A stretch of 64,000 nucleotides of DNA. Source: Dimorphilus gyrociliatus (taxonomy: Eukaryota; Annelida; Polychaeta; Dinophilidae). The translations under genes were made by a program, and so were the position numbers. The notes below the pieces were generated by a model that saw nothing but the letters and a program-made list of their open reading frames with translations, had not been told where the DNA came from and did not search any database. The DNA is taken from NCBI GenBank assembly GCA_904063045.1, contig CAJFCJ010000096.1, positions 1-64,000 on the forward strand. Reading direction: 5' to 3'. Positions 52,701-64,000 of this stretch are shown piece by piece; the stretch's first letter is position 1; every line of letters begins with the position of its first letter.

Positions 52701-55700
52701 TTTGTAGCAAGAAATAGATATAAATAAAGTTTTAACAAAATGTTGATCCACATATTGCTCAATATGATTTCACCTTGAAAAAATTTTCTAGAAAGTGATT
52801 GCTCTCCAAAACAAATTTCATCACTTTTATCAAAGCAATTAATTTCATTATCACAAATTTTATTTGTAGGAATACATTGATTATTTCTGCAAGGCCTATA
52901 TTGAAGATATATATACACATAGATATATATATTAAATATTCTAAAAATAGATTTTACATTTGCAATGACTGGCACTTTTGATTTTCTAAAAAATATATAC
53001 AGTATATATGTATATATATATATATATATGTATAATAAATATAAGCAGTATGATTGGACAATTGAAAGTTTCACTCTAAGTATACGTTACTGCCAATATA
53101 ACTGAATGGTACCCTGTTCCATTCCCTATTATAACTATTTGTGTTAGGTGAAACATTTCAATTACTGATTATCTTAATAGTTATAATGATATTTAACCAC
53201 AATCAATTTCGTCAGAATGATCAGAACAATCCACAATGAAATTGCACACTTTATGAAAACTGATGAACTTTTCACTTGTAAAACATTTGAATAATGTTTT
53301 ATAATTTTTGAAACAATTTAATTCATCTTCGTAATTAGGACAATCGTCAATACCGTCGCAAACATAAAAGATATGAATATAAATTTCACTTTTCTGACAG
53401 AGAAATGTTACATCATGAAATAAAGGTGAAAAATTAGGAGAATTTTTATCAATTATTCCAAAATCAAATTGAATTTGAAAATCTTTAATAATAAAAGAAA
53501 ACAATGGGTTTTTATCGAATTTAAAAATATATCTTCTTAACTCTGAATTTCTTGGCATAATATCCATTTTGATACAATTTTATTACAGCTGATACTTTCT
53601 ATATCAAGATAAGCTCTGTATTTAACTATGTATTCTCTGTAATTGAAATCTCTTTTTCTTCCAGCTTTAATCTGAAAATAATGAAAAAATAATACAAAAC
53701 AGATGGCATTGATGTATTGTAAATTATCTTACGACGAAACTTAAATGTAAACAATCGCAAGAACTCGACGAACAGAAAGATCTTTTATTAAAATAATAAT
53801 TTCTATTATAATTTTCCAATATTTTTACTTTCTATGAAAAAATGTACAGAAACTGAATTAGTTGTTTGAAAAAATAATGATAAAAGTGTGAGTAGTATAA
53901 CATTTTCAATGAGAATCAATGGTAAATTCAATGATGTTCCACTACTGCTTGTATAGTAAAGTAATTTATTAATTTCTATACTTTTCTTAAAGACTGCAAA
54001 ATTTTTGTTTGAATTCAATTTTTCTTGATAAAAAACCAAAAATAATACTGTACTGAAGCCTATTGGAAGAATTTCTAAATTTGAATTCTTTTCTCTTATG
54101 TTTATAAAATTTTCAAAATAATTCAAAATGAATATTTTATTTAATGTTGGAAAGTCTGATAATAAAAAATTTTTCTTTTCACAGTAAAGTTTCATTTCAT
54201 TGGTGCTTATCCTTTCCGACTCTTCAAAAAGATAATAACACACATCGTTAATTGTAAAGGCAAAATCATTTTTACACCCTATTTTGTAAATGAACAAAAT
54301 TTTAACAACAAAAAATAAAGACAAAAATTTGTTTTGTTTTAAAACTGACCTGGAGCTTTAGGCCTACTGCATTCAATTAAATGGGGTGTCCATCTCAAAC
54401 TGAAGCTAGTAAGTTAAAAAATATATTATTGATTTTTAAAGAAAGACTTATTTTCTCAGTGATTTTGTCTCAGTTATTCTAAACAGAACAATAGAACATT
54501 TACAACTCTTAACAACCCAGTTTCAAAAATTTCTTTCCTTTTAGATCAACTGAAAGCAAAATATGAACTAAAACAATTTTTATTTACATATTTCCTTCAA
54601 CAATATGGCAATTCTCTAAAGATTGATTTCTCTTGCAATGAAATGAATGGAAGAAGAAAACTCGATGTTTTGCTTGATTTTTCCTTTGTATCACTTGTGG
54701 ATTGTTGATAATTGTTCCATAATTGAAACCAAAGGCTTTACAGATTTTTTGAATTTCAAAATATTTTATAAATTTAAATAAAAACCAATTGAAATTTTGA
54801 AAAATATGAAAGTTTCCTGTTAATTTATCAAAAGGATGATTTTCATTGAGATAAAGTGATAAACTTTCATTATGGTAGAATCTAAAAGCTAAAATAAACA
54901 TAAAATAGAACTAAAATTTCTATATGGCTTTTTCGTCAGAAATTTTTTTACTATGATTAAGTAATGATTCACAAGTTGGATCAAAAGTGAAAAAATCTCT
55001 AATAGCAGTTTTGTGATCAGCATGTTGAAACCTAAACCAGACAGGATTAACTAATAAACAGTTGCTATCAGGATTGTTTTTATTTGAACAGTTAAAAAAA
55101 GAGAGCTGTAGAATGATGACAGATAATATTTATCATTTATTCAATCTATTCATCTTGAAATAAATTAACTTACATCAGTTTGGCTGTATCTTCTTATTGG
55201 ACATGAAGTGGACTGTAAAGAGAACATTTTGCAAACTCTCCAACAAGGAAAAGTAGTTGTAGTTTGTTTGTCAAATGCTATCATCAATGGTCCGTAAGAT
55301 TTTGATAACATGTAATAATTTGGTATTGAATCCAATTTATACAAGAAAGATAATATAGAAGCGTGTTGGAAATTGATATTTGTCTTGTTCTTGTATTGAA
55401 TCTCTTTAAAGTATTTAGAACAAAATATTGTCAGAATTGGCAATAATTATTCAAAACTAAAAACACCTTCCATTTCTTCCAGACTGCATTTAATGTTTTT
55501 GTTATAAAAATGATATTCAGAAAAAAAAGATATTGCATATAATCCATTCGATGTGATCCTAATATTCCTAAAGTTAAAGTTTGCAAAATATCTGCCTTGA
55601 TGTGTAAATACAACTTTCCGGCAAAGCTTGCGTTTTTCTTTTCCAAGATTGCCTTCTAATTGGAATGTTTCAGTTGTACCATTGTGATAGGCTAAAGCAT

Positions 55701-58133
55701 ACTGATGTCCTCTTGAAGATAATTGAAAACTAAACAGATCTGTTGAATTTGTTGGTTTATTGGTTGATTTAGCATATTATGGTGGATCTTATCTTAAGTA
55801 AATGTAACAGATAAGATTATAAACATTTGTCAACAAGACTATTCAAAGCCAAAACTATAGAAGCAACTGCTGCTTAAGGCTTTCCTGACCTAGACTTTTG
55901 TTCCAATATATTTGTGAGTATTATTGTTCTGTTACAATTGCTTAGTCTAACCATTTTCATAGATAAATATTCTTACATTTAGCTGTTTTTTTAAAGCATT
56001 TTAAGAGTATTCCATGAGATATATTCTTCTTTGGCAAACTGAAAGGGAGTATAGTTTGTTACACTTCTCTGTGTGTGTGTGTGTGTGTCTAGAGGAAATA
56101 TCCAATATGCAAAGATTACTGGGACATTTCCTTTCTTTCTTTGTCTACAATAAGTTAAACGTACTAGTAGCAGCATTGAAATCCTTCATCCCATTCTTTT
56201 ATCTCAGCAAATTTTGATGGATTAGTGGCATTTAATTTAAATGGTAGCAAAAGTACATAAATATTATCAAAATTCATTTTCTCACACAACTTTTTTTGAT
56301 GGTCACGTTTGATATTTTTAAACTCAACAATATATTCCAACAATTCTTTTTTTATTTTAAAAATTCCCTCAACAAAAATATCTGTCTCCCTTAAAACATC
56401 AATCTTCAGATCTATAGATTCTTCATCCATAATCCCAGGTACTGCAGAGAAGACAGAAATTAACTTAGTTCTAATATAAAAATAATGTTGACAATAAATT
56501 TTTTCTACTATTTTTTATTGATTGTTTGCAAACAGGTTTTGCAGTGTAAAGTTGTTCCCTATTCTTTTCATATTCTAGAAAACAATTTTCTACTGTGTCT
56601 CCATAAAAATTACAGCCCGAAAGTACTAAATATTCCTGAAAACAGCAGAGAGTTTGTTATATGCAACAATTTATACAGTACCAATAACATATTTTTATTA
56701 TTAGCCACTCTAAATCCTGTAATAATTATGATTTTTATTTTCTAGAACAATACTACAAGTCTAGTAAAACATGACAATTATTTAATATGCTAGAAATTTC
56801 ATTCATGGATGTCTTAACCTTCCTCCATTCAATTACTAATTGTCTAGAACCTAGTTCACTTTATTAAGGCAGTTAAAGTTTTTTATTAAACAGACTGTTA
56901 CTTATTTTTGAAAATAGAAGAGGCCTTCCAAAAAAATTGGTTATCAGTACTATGTATTTGAATTTATTGTAATAAGCCTCTAACTCTACTCTCGTGTACA
57001 AAGGTGTAATGGCAATTATTCGGAGGTGGATCAGGCTCCATTGAAGCAAGGTAGCAAACAGAATAGCAATCATTTGTGATTTCTATAGTATGGTAAAAAT
57101 TAAGAGGGAAAATTCCATATGTTTTTGACAGGAAAAAGTAATCTGTGTCTTGGTAATCAAAAGAATGAAGATATTGAAAGCCCAATGACAAATTTGAAAT
57201 TATCTTTATAACTTTAAGATCTGCTTTATATGAATAAATAAGTAAAAATTTGGTCAAAAAATTGATTTTGTATAACCATTCAATTCCAAATAGGAACAAT
57301 GCATTTGAACAGAATCTATCATATTATTCAATTTTAAAATAATTGAATTGTTTTGAATAGAAAGAATAGCATTAGCAACAGATTTCTTAATTTTTATATC
57401 TTTACTATCAATAATAAATTCACTGTTTTTACATAAATCTTTTCTAAATTTTTCATGACTATAAATTTCATGGAATGAGTCATTTCTTCTTAAATACATA
57501 ATGTAATAATTAGTCATCATTTTTCTACTGAAGATATCTATAGATATAAATAGCTAATAATCTACTTTTATAGGTTTAACCACTAGTCAACAAACATTTG
57601 CTGGTCTTAGTGAAACAATTTAATAACAATGCGGCTACTGTATTTTCATTTTGTTCATTTGATTCTTTGTGAAAGTTTCTTAAAAAAAATAAAATTATTT
57701 TTTGATATTAAGTTTTTGGATTAAGAGAGAAAGAATATTCGCAAAATTGTTTTGTTCTCTTGTATAAACAATCGTCAGACTATTGAACTAACATTTGACA
57801 GCAATTATCCTCTACAGTCATAGAGACATATTCAATTCTTCTTGTCCGATTTAAGAACCATTTACTCGAAATAGAATAGAAAGAATCATAACCTAACTCT
57901 TCGCAAATTAAATTTGTAAAATTCAAATTATATTTATTATATTTAATGATATAAGTTAAATTATCATTGAAATCTTTTGTCTGTAAAACTCCTCTAATAA
58001 AATTTCTTCCACCATTTATTCTTTTTAATGATAATTCTCCATCAAATTTCAACATATTTGACAAAATTGAACAAAAATCTTTACATAGTACTATTGAAAT
58101 TATTAAAAACCCATTCTTTTGGAAGTCTGGCAT
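49793..58133 (-). CDS. Receptor C: SRCR-like/LDLa/LRR rhodopsin-type 7TM receptor with kinase-like C-tail
   Basis: ATG at 58133, hydrophobic leader (NGFLIISIVLCKDFC). SRCR-like modules: LICEELGYDSFYS (58133-57784), KLCEKMNFDNIYVLL (56430-56164) and KICKAFGFNYG (54901-54584). Paired modules at 57520-56930 (CSYLELNG) and 55646-55165. C-type-lectin-like half: CKNDFAFTINDVCYY (54324-53806). LDLa repeats: VCDGIDDCPNYEDELNC, ICDNEINCFDKSDE and VCDGIFHCYNHDDELNC. LRRs from 52160 lead into TM1-4 (to 51001; CDRHQAVVNPF at the DRY site). TM5-6 is at 50915-50685 (SSILVWFPF) and TM7 at 50570-50370 (LPLNSLLNPIIF, close to NPxxY). Tail exons end at 49793 with EKFILSITRFKENITKSD and KDIYHFGGVVRTFL, the clearest kinase-like end of the three. 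Membrane motifs are the most canonical of the three, so signalling is plausible. A (TA)n run lies in an intron near 52990-53035. Confidence 0.72.
52985..53040 (+). repeat. (TA)n-rich microsatellite in a receptor C intron
   Basis: Alternating TA with a few interruptions, between two LDLa exons. Confidence 0.85.
56068..56090 (+). repeat. (TG)n microsatellite
   Basis: Nine or so TG units inside receptor C, next to the exon encoding the second SRCR-like module. Confidence 0.9.
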
Positions 58134-58600
58134 TTTCTTTATTATAGTAAAAAGCAGAAATTGGAAATCACACCATTCTCATATAAAGTATTTTTCAGAC
58201 TTTAAAAATTCGTGTTAATCTATCTTTATAAAAAATTTCATTCTTAATTACTAATAGCCAATTGAAAAAAGAACATATCCTTCTTTCTAGTATTGTTATT
58301 GGACAATTAAATTATTGTACAAAAAAATTCAATCATCATGACAGATTTTTTTTTAACTTTCTTACACCAGTTTATTCTTAAAAGGGAAAAGGAAATTCTA
58401 TTTCAATGGCCAATTGGTAATTTTGATAAAAGTCTACTAGTTCAAGCTCTTTTAGTATTCCAATCTGTTGAGAATGTTTTCTGTCACATCCGATTGTTTC
58501 CTATACTAAAAAAAATATTTCATAAAACTACTCAATGAAATTTTATTTGTGTATTTCATTAAATGGTAAACTTGCCTTTAAACTTAACATTGTGATGGTT
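58134..58600. other. Upstream region of receptor C
   Basis: Short plus-strand frame at 58338-58538 without domain features. Probably promoter sequence of receptor C plus spacer. Confidence 0.35.
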
Positions 58601-58635
58601 TATTGTCCAAACTATAAAAAGATGATTTAATCTAA

Positions 58636-59640
58636 ATATACATTTTTTCAAGATTTTTCATTACGTTTGTATCATGTAATTGAATTATAAGATTTTCGAA
58701 TTCCTTTTCAACATTTATCAGTTTTCTCCAATCATTTTCGACCAGTATTTTTAATAATTTTAAATATTAACTGACTAACTTCTGCTGAGTGGTGACTGAA
58801 ACTCATTCTCTCATTGAATTCAACAATACTTTCAGACTATACAAGTGTAATGGCCACCATTTTCATATGGTCTTCTGTAAAGCTGTAATCTAAGTAATAG
58901 TAATAAATAGAAAATGGATCCAATAAGGTTGTCTAAAACATTCCATATTCATTTTTTATTTTTTTTAAACGGATTTCAATAAAAGATACAATTTCTGTTT
59001 TATTGAGTCCATCAGCAACCATTTCCTGAAATTGTTCATATTCTTCTAATAGTACTATCCAGAGTTTGATTGATTGAATAAAACTTTGGTCATGTGACCC
59101 TTGGCTAATCTTATTTACTTCGACAATAGCTTTTAAATAATGATAATAGTTGGAATTTCCGAAAAAACCATAAAGATTCGTTTCAAAATTATCACTAAAT
59201 GATTCAAAAAGAGAACACAGAAATTCCAAAATCCAGTAAGGGATATTGACATGTTCACTATGAAAGTTGGAATAGATTTCAAGAACAGGAATTAGCGTAT
59301 TGCTCAACAAATCTTCATTCTTTACCCAGGAAAGATTGAGGAATGCTCCATTTTAAGTAGATTTTTATTTTCGTCGAAAACATTAACGATTTTATCAAAT
59401 GTCGTCTCAGCTGAGCATATTGGTTGGCATATAAGTTGCTTTAGAGAGATTTTCAACAATTTTATAACCTTTTTCAAATGATTTTATAATACTGTTAATT
59501 TTGTCATCACTCTGAGTTTTTACTGAATTGTGGGCAGCAAAGAGTATTCTCTTATATCTATTTTCATTATTGTAATAATCAGTTTTATTTATATGGAAAT
59601 ATTTCTCTGTAAAAAGAAATGAAATACAAAGATTTTTTTC
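58636..59640 (-). pseudogene. Broken gene for an all-helical protein of unknown family
   Basis: Several minus-strand islands look coding and helical, but change frame: YFHINKTDYYNNENRYKRIL with KINSIIKSFEKGYKIVENLS (59630-59420); CSAETTFDKIVNVFDENKNL (about 59415-59345); the 125-residue frame 59310-58933 (LKAIVEVNKISQGSHDQSFI, KTEIVSFIEIRLKKIKN); and LVENDWRKLINVEKEFENLI with HDTNVMKNLEKMYI (58770-58640). Stops or one-base shifts separate them; some may be introns I could not place. Lys/Glu-rich amphipathic helices suggest a cytosolic or coiled-coil protein. No family recognised. Confidence 0.4.
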
Positions 59641-60078
59641 ATATTATTTATCTATTAAAACTATACCAGTTACTATTCCCTGTTCTCTCACACCGTTCTG
59701 TTACATTCACTCCCTTTTATACCTTGCTAGCGTCACTTAACTGGGCGTTTGACTGTGCTCATCCGTGGTGGCACGTATTATTTCTTTTTTTTTAGCTATT
59801 TATGACCTGACATCAAATCAACTAGGACAACATCGATGTACGACTGAGTTAAACGCCCCTGACGTGACACATAATCATTCTCTAATACATTCGCTGACTC
59901 TTTCTGACAGAGAACATACAAACGCTCTGTTTACTCTTTATATCAAGTTAATCATTTTTCTACTGTGATATCATGAGTGAATTTGAAAAGCTTTTACACA
60001 GCTACAATGGGATTGTCTATATATGCTTCACTGCTCTAAAATACTAAATTTAACACTTCAAATCTGCACATTTTGAAA
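59641..60078. other. Intergenic, nothing recognised
   Basis: No gene supported. The 59765-59968 frame has no features. Confidence 0.4.
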
Positions 60079-60290
60079 TATGGCAGTAAAATGTAAAAAT
60101 TGCAAACTTACAGTTTATGGAAGACAGAAGAGAAAATTTTGTGTGCTTTGTAATGAGCTTCTACATGAGAAATGTCTCATCAGAATCGTTAATTCATCTG
60201 GTTAATTATAAATATACAATTATTTCCTTTTAGATTCGAAGACTAGAAGATCAAAAAATAGAAGAGAGAGATGCAATGGATGAGAATAAA
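60079..60290 (+). CDS. Small zinc-finger-like protein, or leader exons of the MULE
   Basis: The ATG at 60079 opens MAVKCKNCKLTVYGRQKRKF, then CVLCNELLHEKCLIRIV. The CxxC...CxxC..LHxxC spacing looks like a small zinc-binding finger of C1/PHD type. A short intron with a TTTCCTTTTAG acceptor joins it in phase to SSDSKTRRSKNRRERCNG, then TGA. An alternative frame of the second exon (MDENKDATDNGEDDGL) is acidic and runs to 60428. It lies directly upstream of MULE FLYWCH sequence, so it may be a transposon-borne gene. Confidence 0.4.
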
Positions 60291-60417
60291 GATGCAACAG
60301 ATAACGGCGAAGATGATGGTCTAACAGATTCAAGTATAAAAGACTATGAAATATTGGACAATGAGGTTATTGACACTTTCCAAGAAATTATGGATGACAA
60401 CTTTCAAATAATTAGGA

Positions 60418-60983
60418 ATGGAAGTTAACTGGGAAAGGATATCCTGCTTAACAATGGCTTTTCATTCACACTTAAGGCTAAAACTTCTAAAAGAGCGCTG
60501 TAAAAGAACCAAAAAGCAGAGATGTCCTGCAAGAATTCACCAACAAGGAAATTCATATATAAAGGGGAGCAAAGAACACATTTATGAAGCATATGAATAT
60601 TTATCATCCAATATAGCAATAAGGAAAGATAGATGGCACTAATAAAAACACATTCCATGATTGAGTTCCAAGGTTGTGTATTTCATTTCACACAAGTAGT
60701 ATGTAGGAAAATACAAGTCAGTTATATTCATATACACACTATGTACATTGAATAAAGAAAAAGGAAATTATTGCATACAGATTAGCTTTTGGCATCCAGA
60801 GACTGTCAATTTTTAACCAAACAATTAGAACTAACAATGATTTTAAAGGATTACATAACTTATCGTTTTACATGATTATTCATGAACTGAAGAAGGAGGC
60901 TGAGTTAATTGTTAAAATGAAAAATAAATAGTTTGAAATCAAACTTTTAAATATTTCATAAATGGCCGTTTTCGACTGGTCCC
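60418..60983 (+). mobile_element. Deleted MULE (Mutator-like element) with FLYWCH finger, transposase end and terminal repeat
   Basis: 60418-60642 encodes a FLYWCH-type zinc finger (LLKERCKRTKKQRCPARIHQ, SYIKGSKEHIYEA; usual form WRCxxRxxxxCxARxxxxxxxHxH), the N-terminal DNA-binding domain common in animal MULEs. 60810-60930 encodes the transposase end: TIRTNNDFKGLHN (usual RTNNDxEGWHN) and FYMIIHELKKEAELIVK, ending in TAG. The catalytic core between them is deleted. Twelve bases later, 60935-60983 matches the end of the MITE family in inverted orientation (GAAATATTT, GGCCGTTTTCGACTGGTCCC). The left terminus was not found. Confidence 0.7.
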
Positions 60984-61556
60984 GTATTCTGCTTTATATT
61001 ATTAAATATGTGAAGTCTAAATTCAACAGTATTAAAAACATATTTAATAAATATGTGATGTACAAGTACCAGTTTTTTTCTCTTGCTATGACCAAGTAAA
61101 ACTATTGCTTTTGACACATATGGAAACAAAAGTTTCTTTCTGCAGCTGTAGCCATTAGAATGAACTATGCAAAATGCAATAAGATAATATTTATTAGAAA
61201 TATGTGCTATAGATTAAACTGTAGACAACACCCTCTGTAATACTTTTTTTAATTTCTTTAAGTATTTACTGAAAATATTCTACAAAACCACAAACTGTAC
61301 AAATACAATTCCAAGTTCATTATTTGTAGTATGCGCTGTCCTTTTTCATACATCAATTAAACTATTTTTATTAAAATTTTATTAAATCAATCAAAAAATG
61401 AAAAAAAGAGGAGACATCTAGTCAGTCAGTCAGGGATTAATTTAGCTTAATACTAATATTTTTTAGATTAGCAAACAATTTTCAAAGGGGAGACAGAGAG
61501 AACTAGTTTGGCAACTTTTTTAGTTGACAGAAATTCTACATAAATATTGTTTCTGA
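60984..61556. other. Intergenic, nothing recognised
   Basis: Downstream of the right-edge LRR gene (minus strand) and the MULE. No feature supported, apart from a short GTCAGTCAGTCAGG run near 61420. Confidence 0.4.
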
Positions 61557-64000
61557 TTATCCAAGTCTATTTCTAATTTTAATGTTTTCAGAAAGACAAC
61601 TGATATCCATTTGTCTAAATTGAATATTCCAAATGTGAAAGGTTTTTAATTTTTTTTGGAAAAATATTGCATCATAAATGGAATTTCCAATCTTGGAGTT
61701 AATTCCACAAAGATTGCAAAATAATTCAGAGATTTGATGGCAATTCTTTCTTATGTTTTGAAAGATACCTTTTCCAACATCATTTCCAAATTGATTATTG
61801 CTGAAACATAATATTTTAAGTTGACTTTGCTGCCCAATCATCTCACCAATTACATTTCCAATATTAGGAGTAAAACCACAACTTTCAAATTTAAGAATTA
61901 CTATACAAGAACAGTTTTGTTGTAGATTATAAAATAGATTAAAACCAATATCATCTCCTATTTGGTTATTAGAAAATATTAATTCTTTAAGGGCTCTCTG
62001 TTGGCCTATTGCATCTCCTAAAATATTTCCAATTAACGGAGAAAATCCACAATTAGCAAATTTAAGTACAGAAATATTAAAGCAATTTTCTTTAATATTT
62101 TCAAATATATTTTTTCCAACATCATCTTGTAAAAAGTTTTCAGAGAAATATAAATATTCCAAACCTCTTTGTTTTCCAACAGCATCTCCAATACAATCTC
62201 CAATATGAAATGTAAAATTACAACTTTCAAAGTGAAGAAATGTAAGTCTATTACATTTTCTTTTTAAATTTTCAAAAATACTTTTTCCAACATTATTTCC
62301 AAAAGAATTTTGAGAGAATGAAAGTCTTCTAATTCGGGTTTGTTGACCAATGAATTTACCCACAATATCACCAATATTGGAGGTTAATCCACAATTCGCA
62401 ATATTTAAATTTAAAATATTACAGCAACTTTCTTTAATCCTTTCAAAGATATATTTTCCGAGATTATCTCCCAATGGATTATTAGCTAGACATAAATCTT
62501 TGAGATTGTTTCCTTGTTTACTAATAGCATTGCCAATAACTCTACCAATTTCAGATGTAAAATTACAATTCCTAAAATTAAAATTTTCTATCATACAACA
62601 ATTCATTTCAACATTTTCAAAAATACATCTCCCAACATCATTTCCAAGTGAATTATTATATAATGACAACATTCTCAAATTAGCTTGTTCAGCTATTGCA
62701 TAACCAACAACATTTCCAATTTCAGATGTAAATCCGCAATTATTGCAATCGATTATTTCGATTTTTCTACAATTTTTTTGAATATTTTTAAAAATATATC
62801 TACCAATGACACTACATAGTTGATTATTGCAGAGTGAGAGTACTTTTAACTCAGTAAAATTAGCAATTGCATCACCAATTATATAACTCAAATTTGAAGT
62901 GAAGTCACAATTACGAACATTTAAAAATTCTAAATTCAAACACTCTGATATCATACTTGAAAAGATGTTCTTTCCAACTATATCACCTAATTTATTATCT
63001 TTTATACTTAAGGTAATAAGGGAACATTGTTTACCAATAGCATCACCAATAATATTTCCAATTCTATAAGTAAATCCACAATTTGAACATTTCAAATTGC
63101 ATAGTTTTGTACAATTTTCATTTAAATTTTTAAATATCACTCTCCCAATATCATCACCAAAATTATTATCACTAATATCTAACACTTTCAAATCTTTTTG
63201 TCTGCCAATCATATTTCCAAGAAAATTGCCAATTTTACAAGTAAATCCACAATTTTTAATAGCCAAATAAGTTAATTTTTGACAATTTTGATATAGTTTT
63301 TCAAATAGATTTTTACCAATGTCATCCCCAAACCTATTTCCAGAGATATGTAATACATCCAAATTAGTTTGTTGACCAATACCATTAGAAAAAGAATATC
63401 CAATTTTTGAAGTAAATTTACAATTTTCAAATTTAAGAAAAACTATTTGAAAACAAATTTGTTGAATTGATTGAAAAATACAAGAACCAACATAATCTGT
63501 AAGTGCATTATCAGAAGAAGAAATACTTTTAAGATAAGTTAATTGACCAATTGCATTGCCTATAATATCATCAATTTTTGATGTAAATCCACAATTATAA
63601 TATTCAAGTTCTGAAATTTTTTTACATTTCAATTTAATGTTTGAAAATATATTTGCTCCAATAGAGTCTCTTAAATTATTTTCAGATAAAAAAAGAGATC
63701 TAAGATTTGTTTGTTGGCCTATTGCATCACCTAAAGTATTTCCAATTTGTGAAGTAAATCTACAATTGCTCAGATCTAAACATTTAATATATTGACAATA
63801 TTTCTTTATGTTATAGAATAAATGTCTACCAACAAAATTACCAAGATTATTGTTGAATATATATAATTCATTAAGATATTTTTGTTGACCAATTGCATCA
63901 CCAAGAATATCACCAATTTCTGATGTAAATCCACAATCATTAAAATTGATTTTACGAATATTTCGACAATTATTACTAATATTTTGAAAAATATTTTTTC
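61557..64000 (-). CDS. Fourteen-repeat LRR (RNI-type) protein, second family, 5' end beyond the window
   Basis: The minus-strand frame is open from the window edge (64000) to the stop at 61557, about 814 residues; no initiator ATG can be assigned inside it. It consists of 14 units of about 57 residues: a LKFxNCGFTSxIGNxIGDAI core, then GQQxxLKxLxxSNN, then LGDDVGKxIFENIKKNC. This is again ribonuclease-inhibitor-type LRR with two LRRs per unit, but the consensus differs from the NEDQSTQIGNLLKHC family on the left side of the window. There are no introns over 2.4 kb, unlike the receptors. No other domain is visible inside the window. A recognition or scaffold protein, N-terminal domain unknown. 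Confidence 0.85.
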   Translation of the reverse strand, partial: KNIFQNISNNCRNIRKINFNDCGFTSEIGDILGDAIGQQKYLNELYIFNNNLGNFVGRHLFYNIKKYCQYIKCLDLSNCRFTSQIGNTLGDAIGQQTNLRSLFLSENNLRDSIGANIFSNIKLKCKKISELEYYNCGFTSKIDDIIGNAIGQLTYLKSISSSDNALTDYVGSCIFQSIQQICFQIVFLKFENCKFTSKIGYSFSNGIGQQTNLDVLHISGNRFGDDIGKNLFEKLYQNCQKLTYLAIKNCGFTCKIGNFLGNMIGRQKDLKVLDISDNNFGDDIGRVIFKNLNENCTKLCNLKCSNCGFTYRIGNIIGDAIGKQCSLITLSIKDNKLGDIVGKNIFSSMISECLNLEFLNVRNCDFTSNLSYIIGDAIANFTELKVLSLCNNQLCSVIGRYIFKNIQKNCRKIEIIDCNNCGFTSEIGNVVGYAIAEQANLRMLSLYNNSLGNDVGRCIFENVEMNCCMIENFNFRNCNFTSEIGRVIGNAISKQGNNLKDLCLANNPLGDNLGKYIFERIKESCCNILNLNIANCGLTSNIGDIVGKFIGQQTRIRRLSFSQNSFGNNVGKSIFENLKRKCNRLTFLHFESCNFTFHIGDCIGDAVGKQRGLEYLYFSENFLQDDVGKNIFENIKENCFNISVLKFANCGFSPLIGNILGDAIGQQRALKELIFSNNQIGDDIGFNLFYNLQQNCSCIVILKFESCGFTPNIGNVIGEMIGQQSQLKILCFSNNQFGNDVGKGIFQNIRKNCHQISELFCNLCGINSKIGNSIYDAIFFQKKLKTFHIWNIQFRQMDISCLSENIKIRNRLG

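Noticed and set aside
56873-58133. Separate small gene upstream of receptor C
   Set aside because: Its modules (SRCR-like, then the CSYLELNG pair) match the N-terminal order of receptors A and B, and 56430-56164 supplies the next SRCR-like module, so it is better read as the 5' part of receptor C.

Overview
This window is nuclear DNA from an AT-rich invertebrate animal. The evidence is metazoan domain content (LDL-receptor class A, PAN/apple, F5/8C, TRIM, NACHT, caspase, DEG/ENaC, ITIH and rhodopsin-type 7TM domains) and genes split by very short GT-AG introns, mostly about 50-75 bp. I cannot name the species. One ambiguous base at 23648 and several single-base frame breaks suggest a draft assembly or genuine gene decay.

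Layout. Left arm (1-6100): the end of a leucine-rich-repeat (LRR) gene, a small secreted cysteine-containing protein (1092-1574, minus), Tc1 transposon remnants and a ten-repeat LRR reading frame. 6794-10952 (minus) is an innate-immunity-like locus: an exon chain carrying three successive NACHT-like modules, of which only the last keeps its P-loop, followed at once by a caspase catalytic domain split over short introns. 11400-17000 holds a decayed Tc1 element, a collapsed relic of a second NACHT gene, PAN/apple genes and an unknown three-exon gene. 17148-19286 (minus) encodes RING-B-box-coiled-coil-LRR. 20415-22240 is a discoidin/fucolectin-like secreted gene. 22974-23781 (minus) is a short DEG/ENaC-like gene.

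The centre and right hold three paralogous receptors of one unusual architecture: A (25275-32592, plus), B (38382-45587, minus) and C (49793-58133, minus). Each has a signal peptide, repeated SRCR-like/module pairs, a C-type-lectin-like half module, several LDLa repeats, LRRs, seven transmembrane helices and then a short C-terminal tail on matching exons. That tail resembles the C-lobe of a protein kinase or receptor-guanylate-cyclase kinase-homology domain with its catalytic residues lost. A and B are inverted relative to each other and share an apparently identical 882-bp tract (LDLa through LRR, including an intron) between otherwise diverged sequences, which points to gene conversion or very recent partial duplication.

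Mobile DNA: a roughly 206-bp MITE family has three copies, each with a perfect 9-bp target duplication. Its terminus recurs just after a broken Mutator-like (MULE) transposase at 60418-60983, so the MITE is probably MULE-driven. There are also Tc1 and Mos1-type mariner remnants. The right edge (61557-64000, minus) is a 14-repeat LRR gene of a second family that runs off the window.

Together the window reads as an accessory region of surface and cytosolic recognition genes (LRR, NACHT, TRIM, PAN, lectin-like, LDLa receptors) being duplicated, converted and broken by transposons. All domain calls are from eye inspection of translations; no database search was run.
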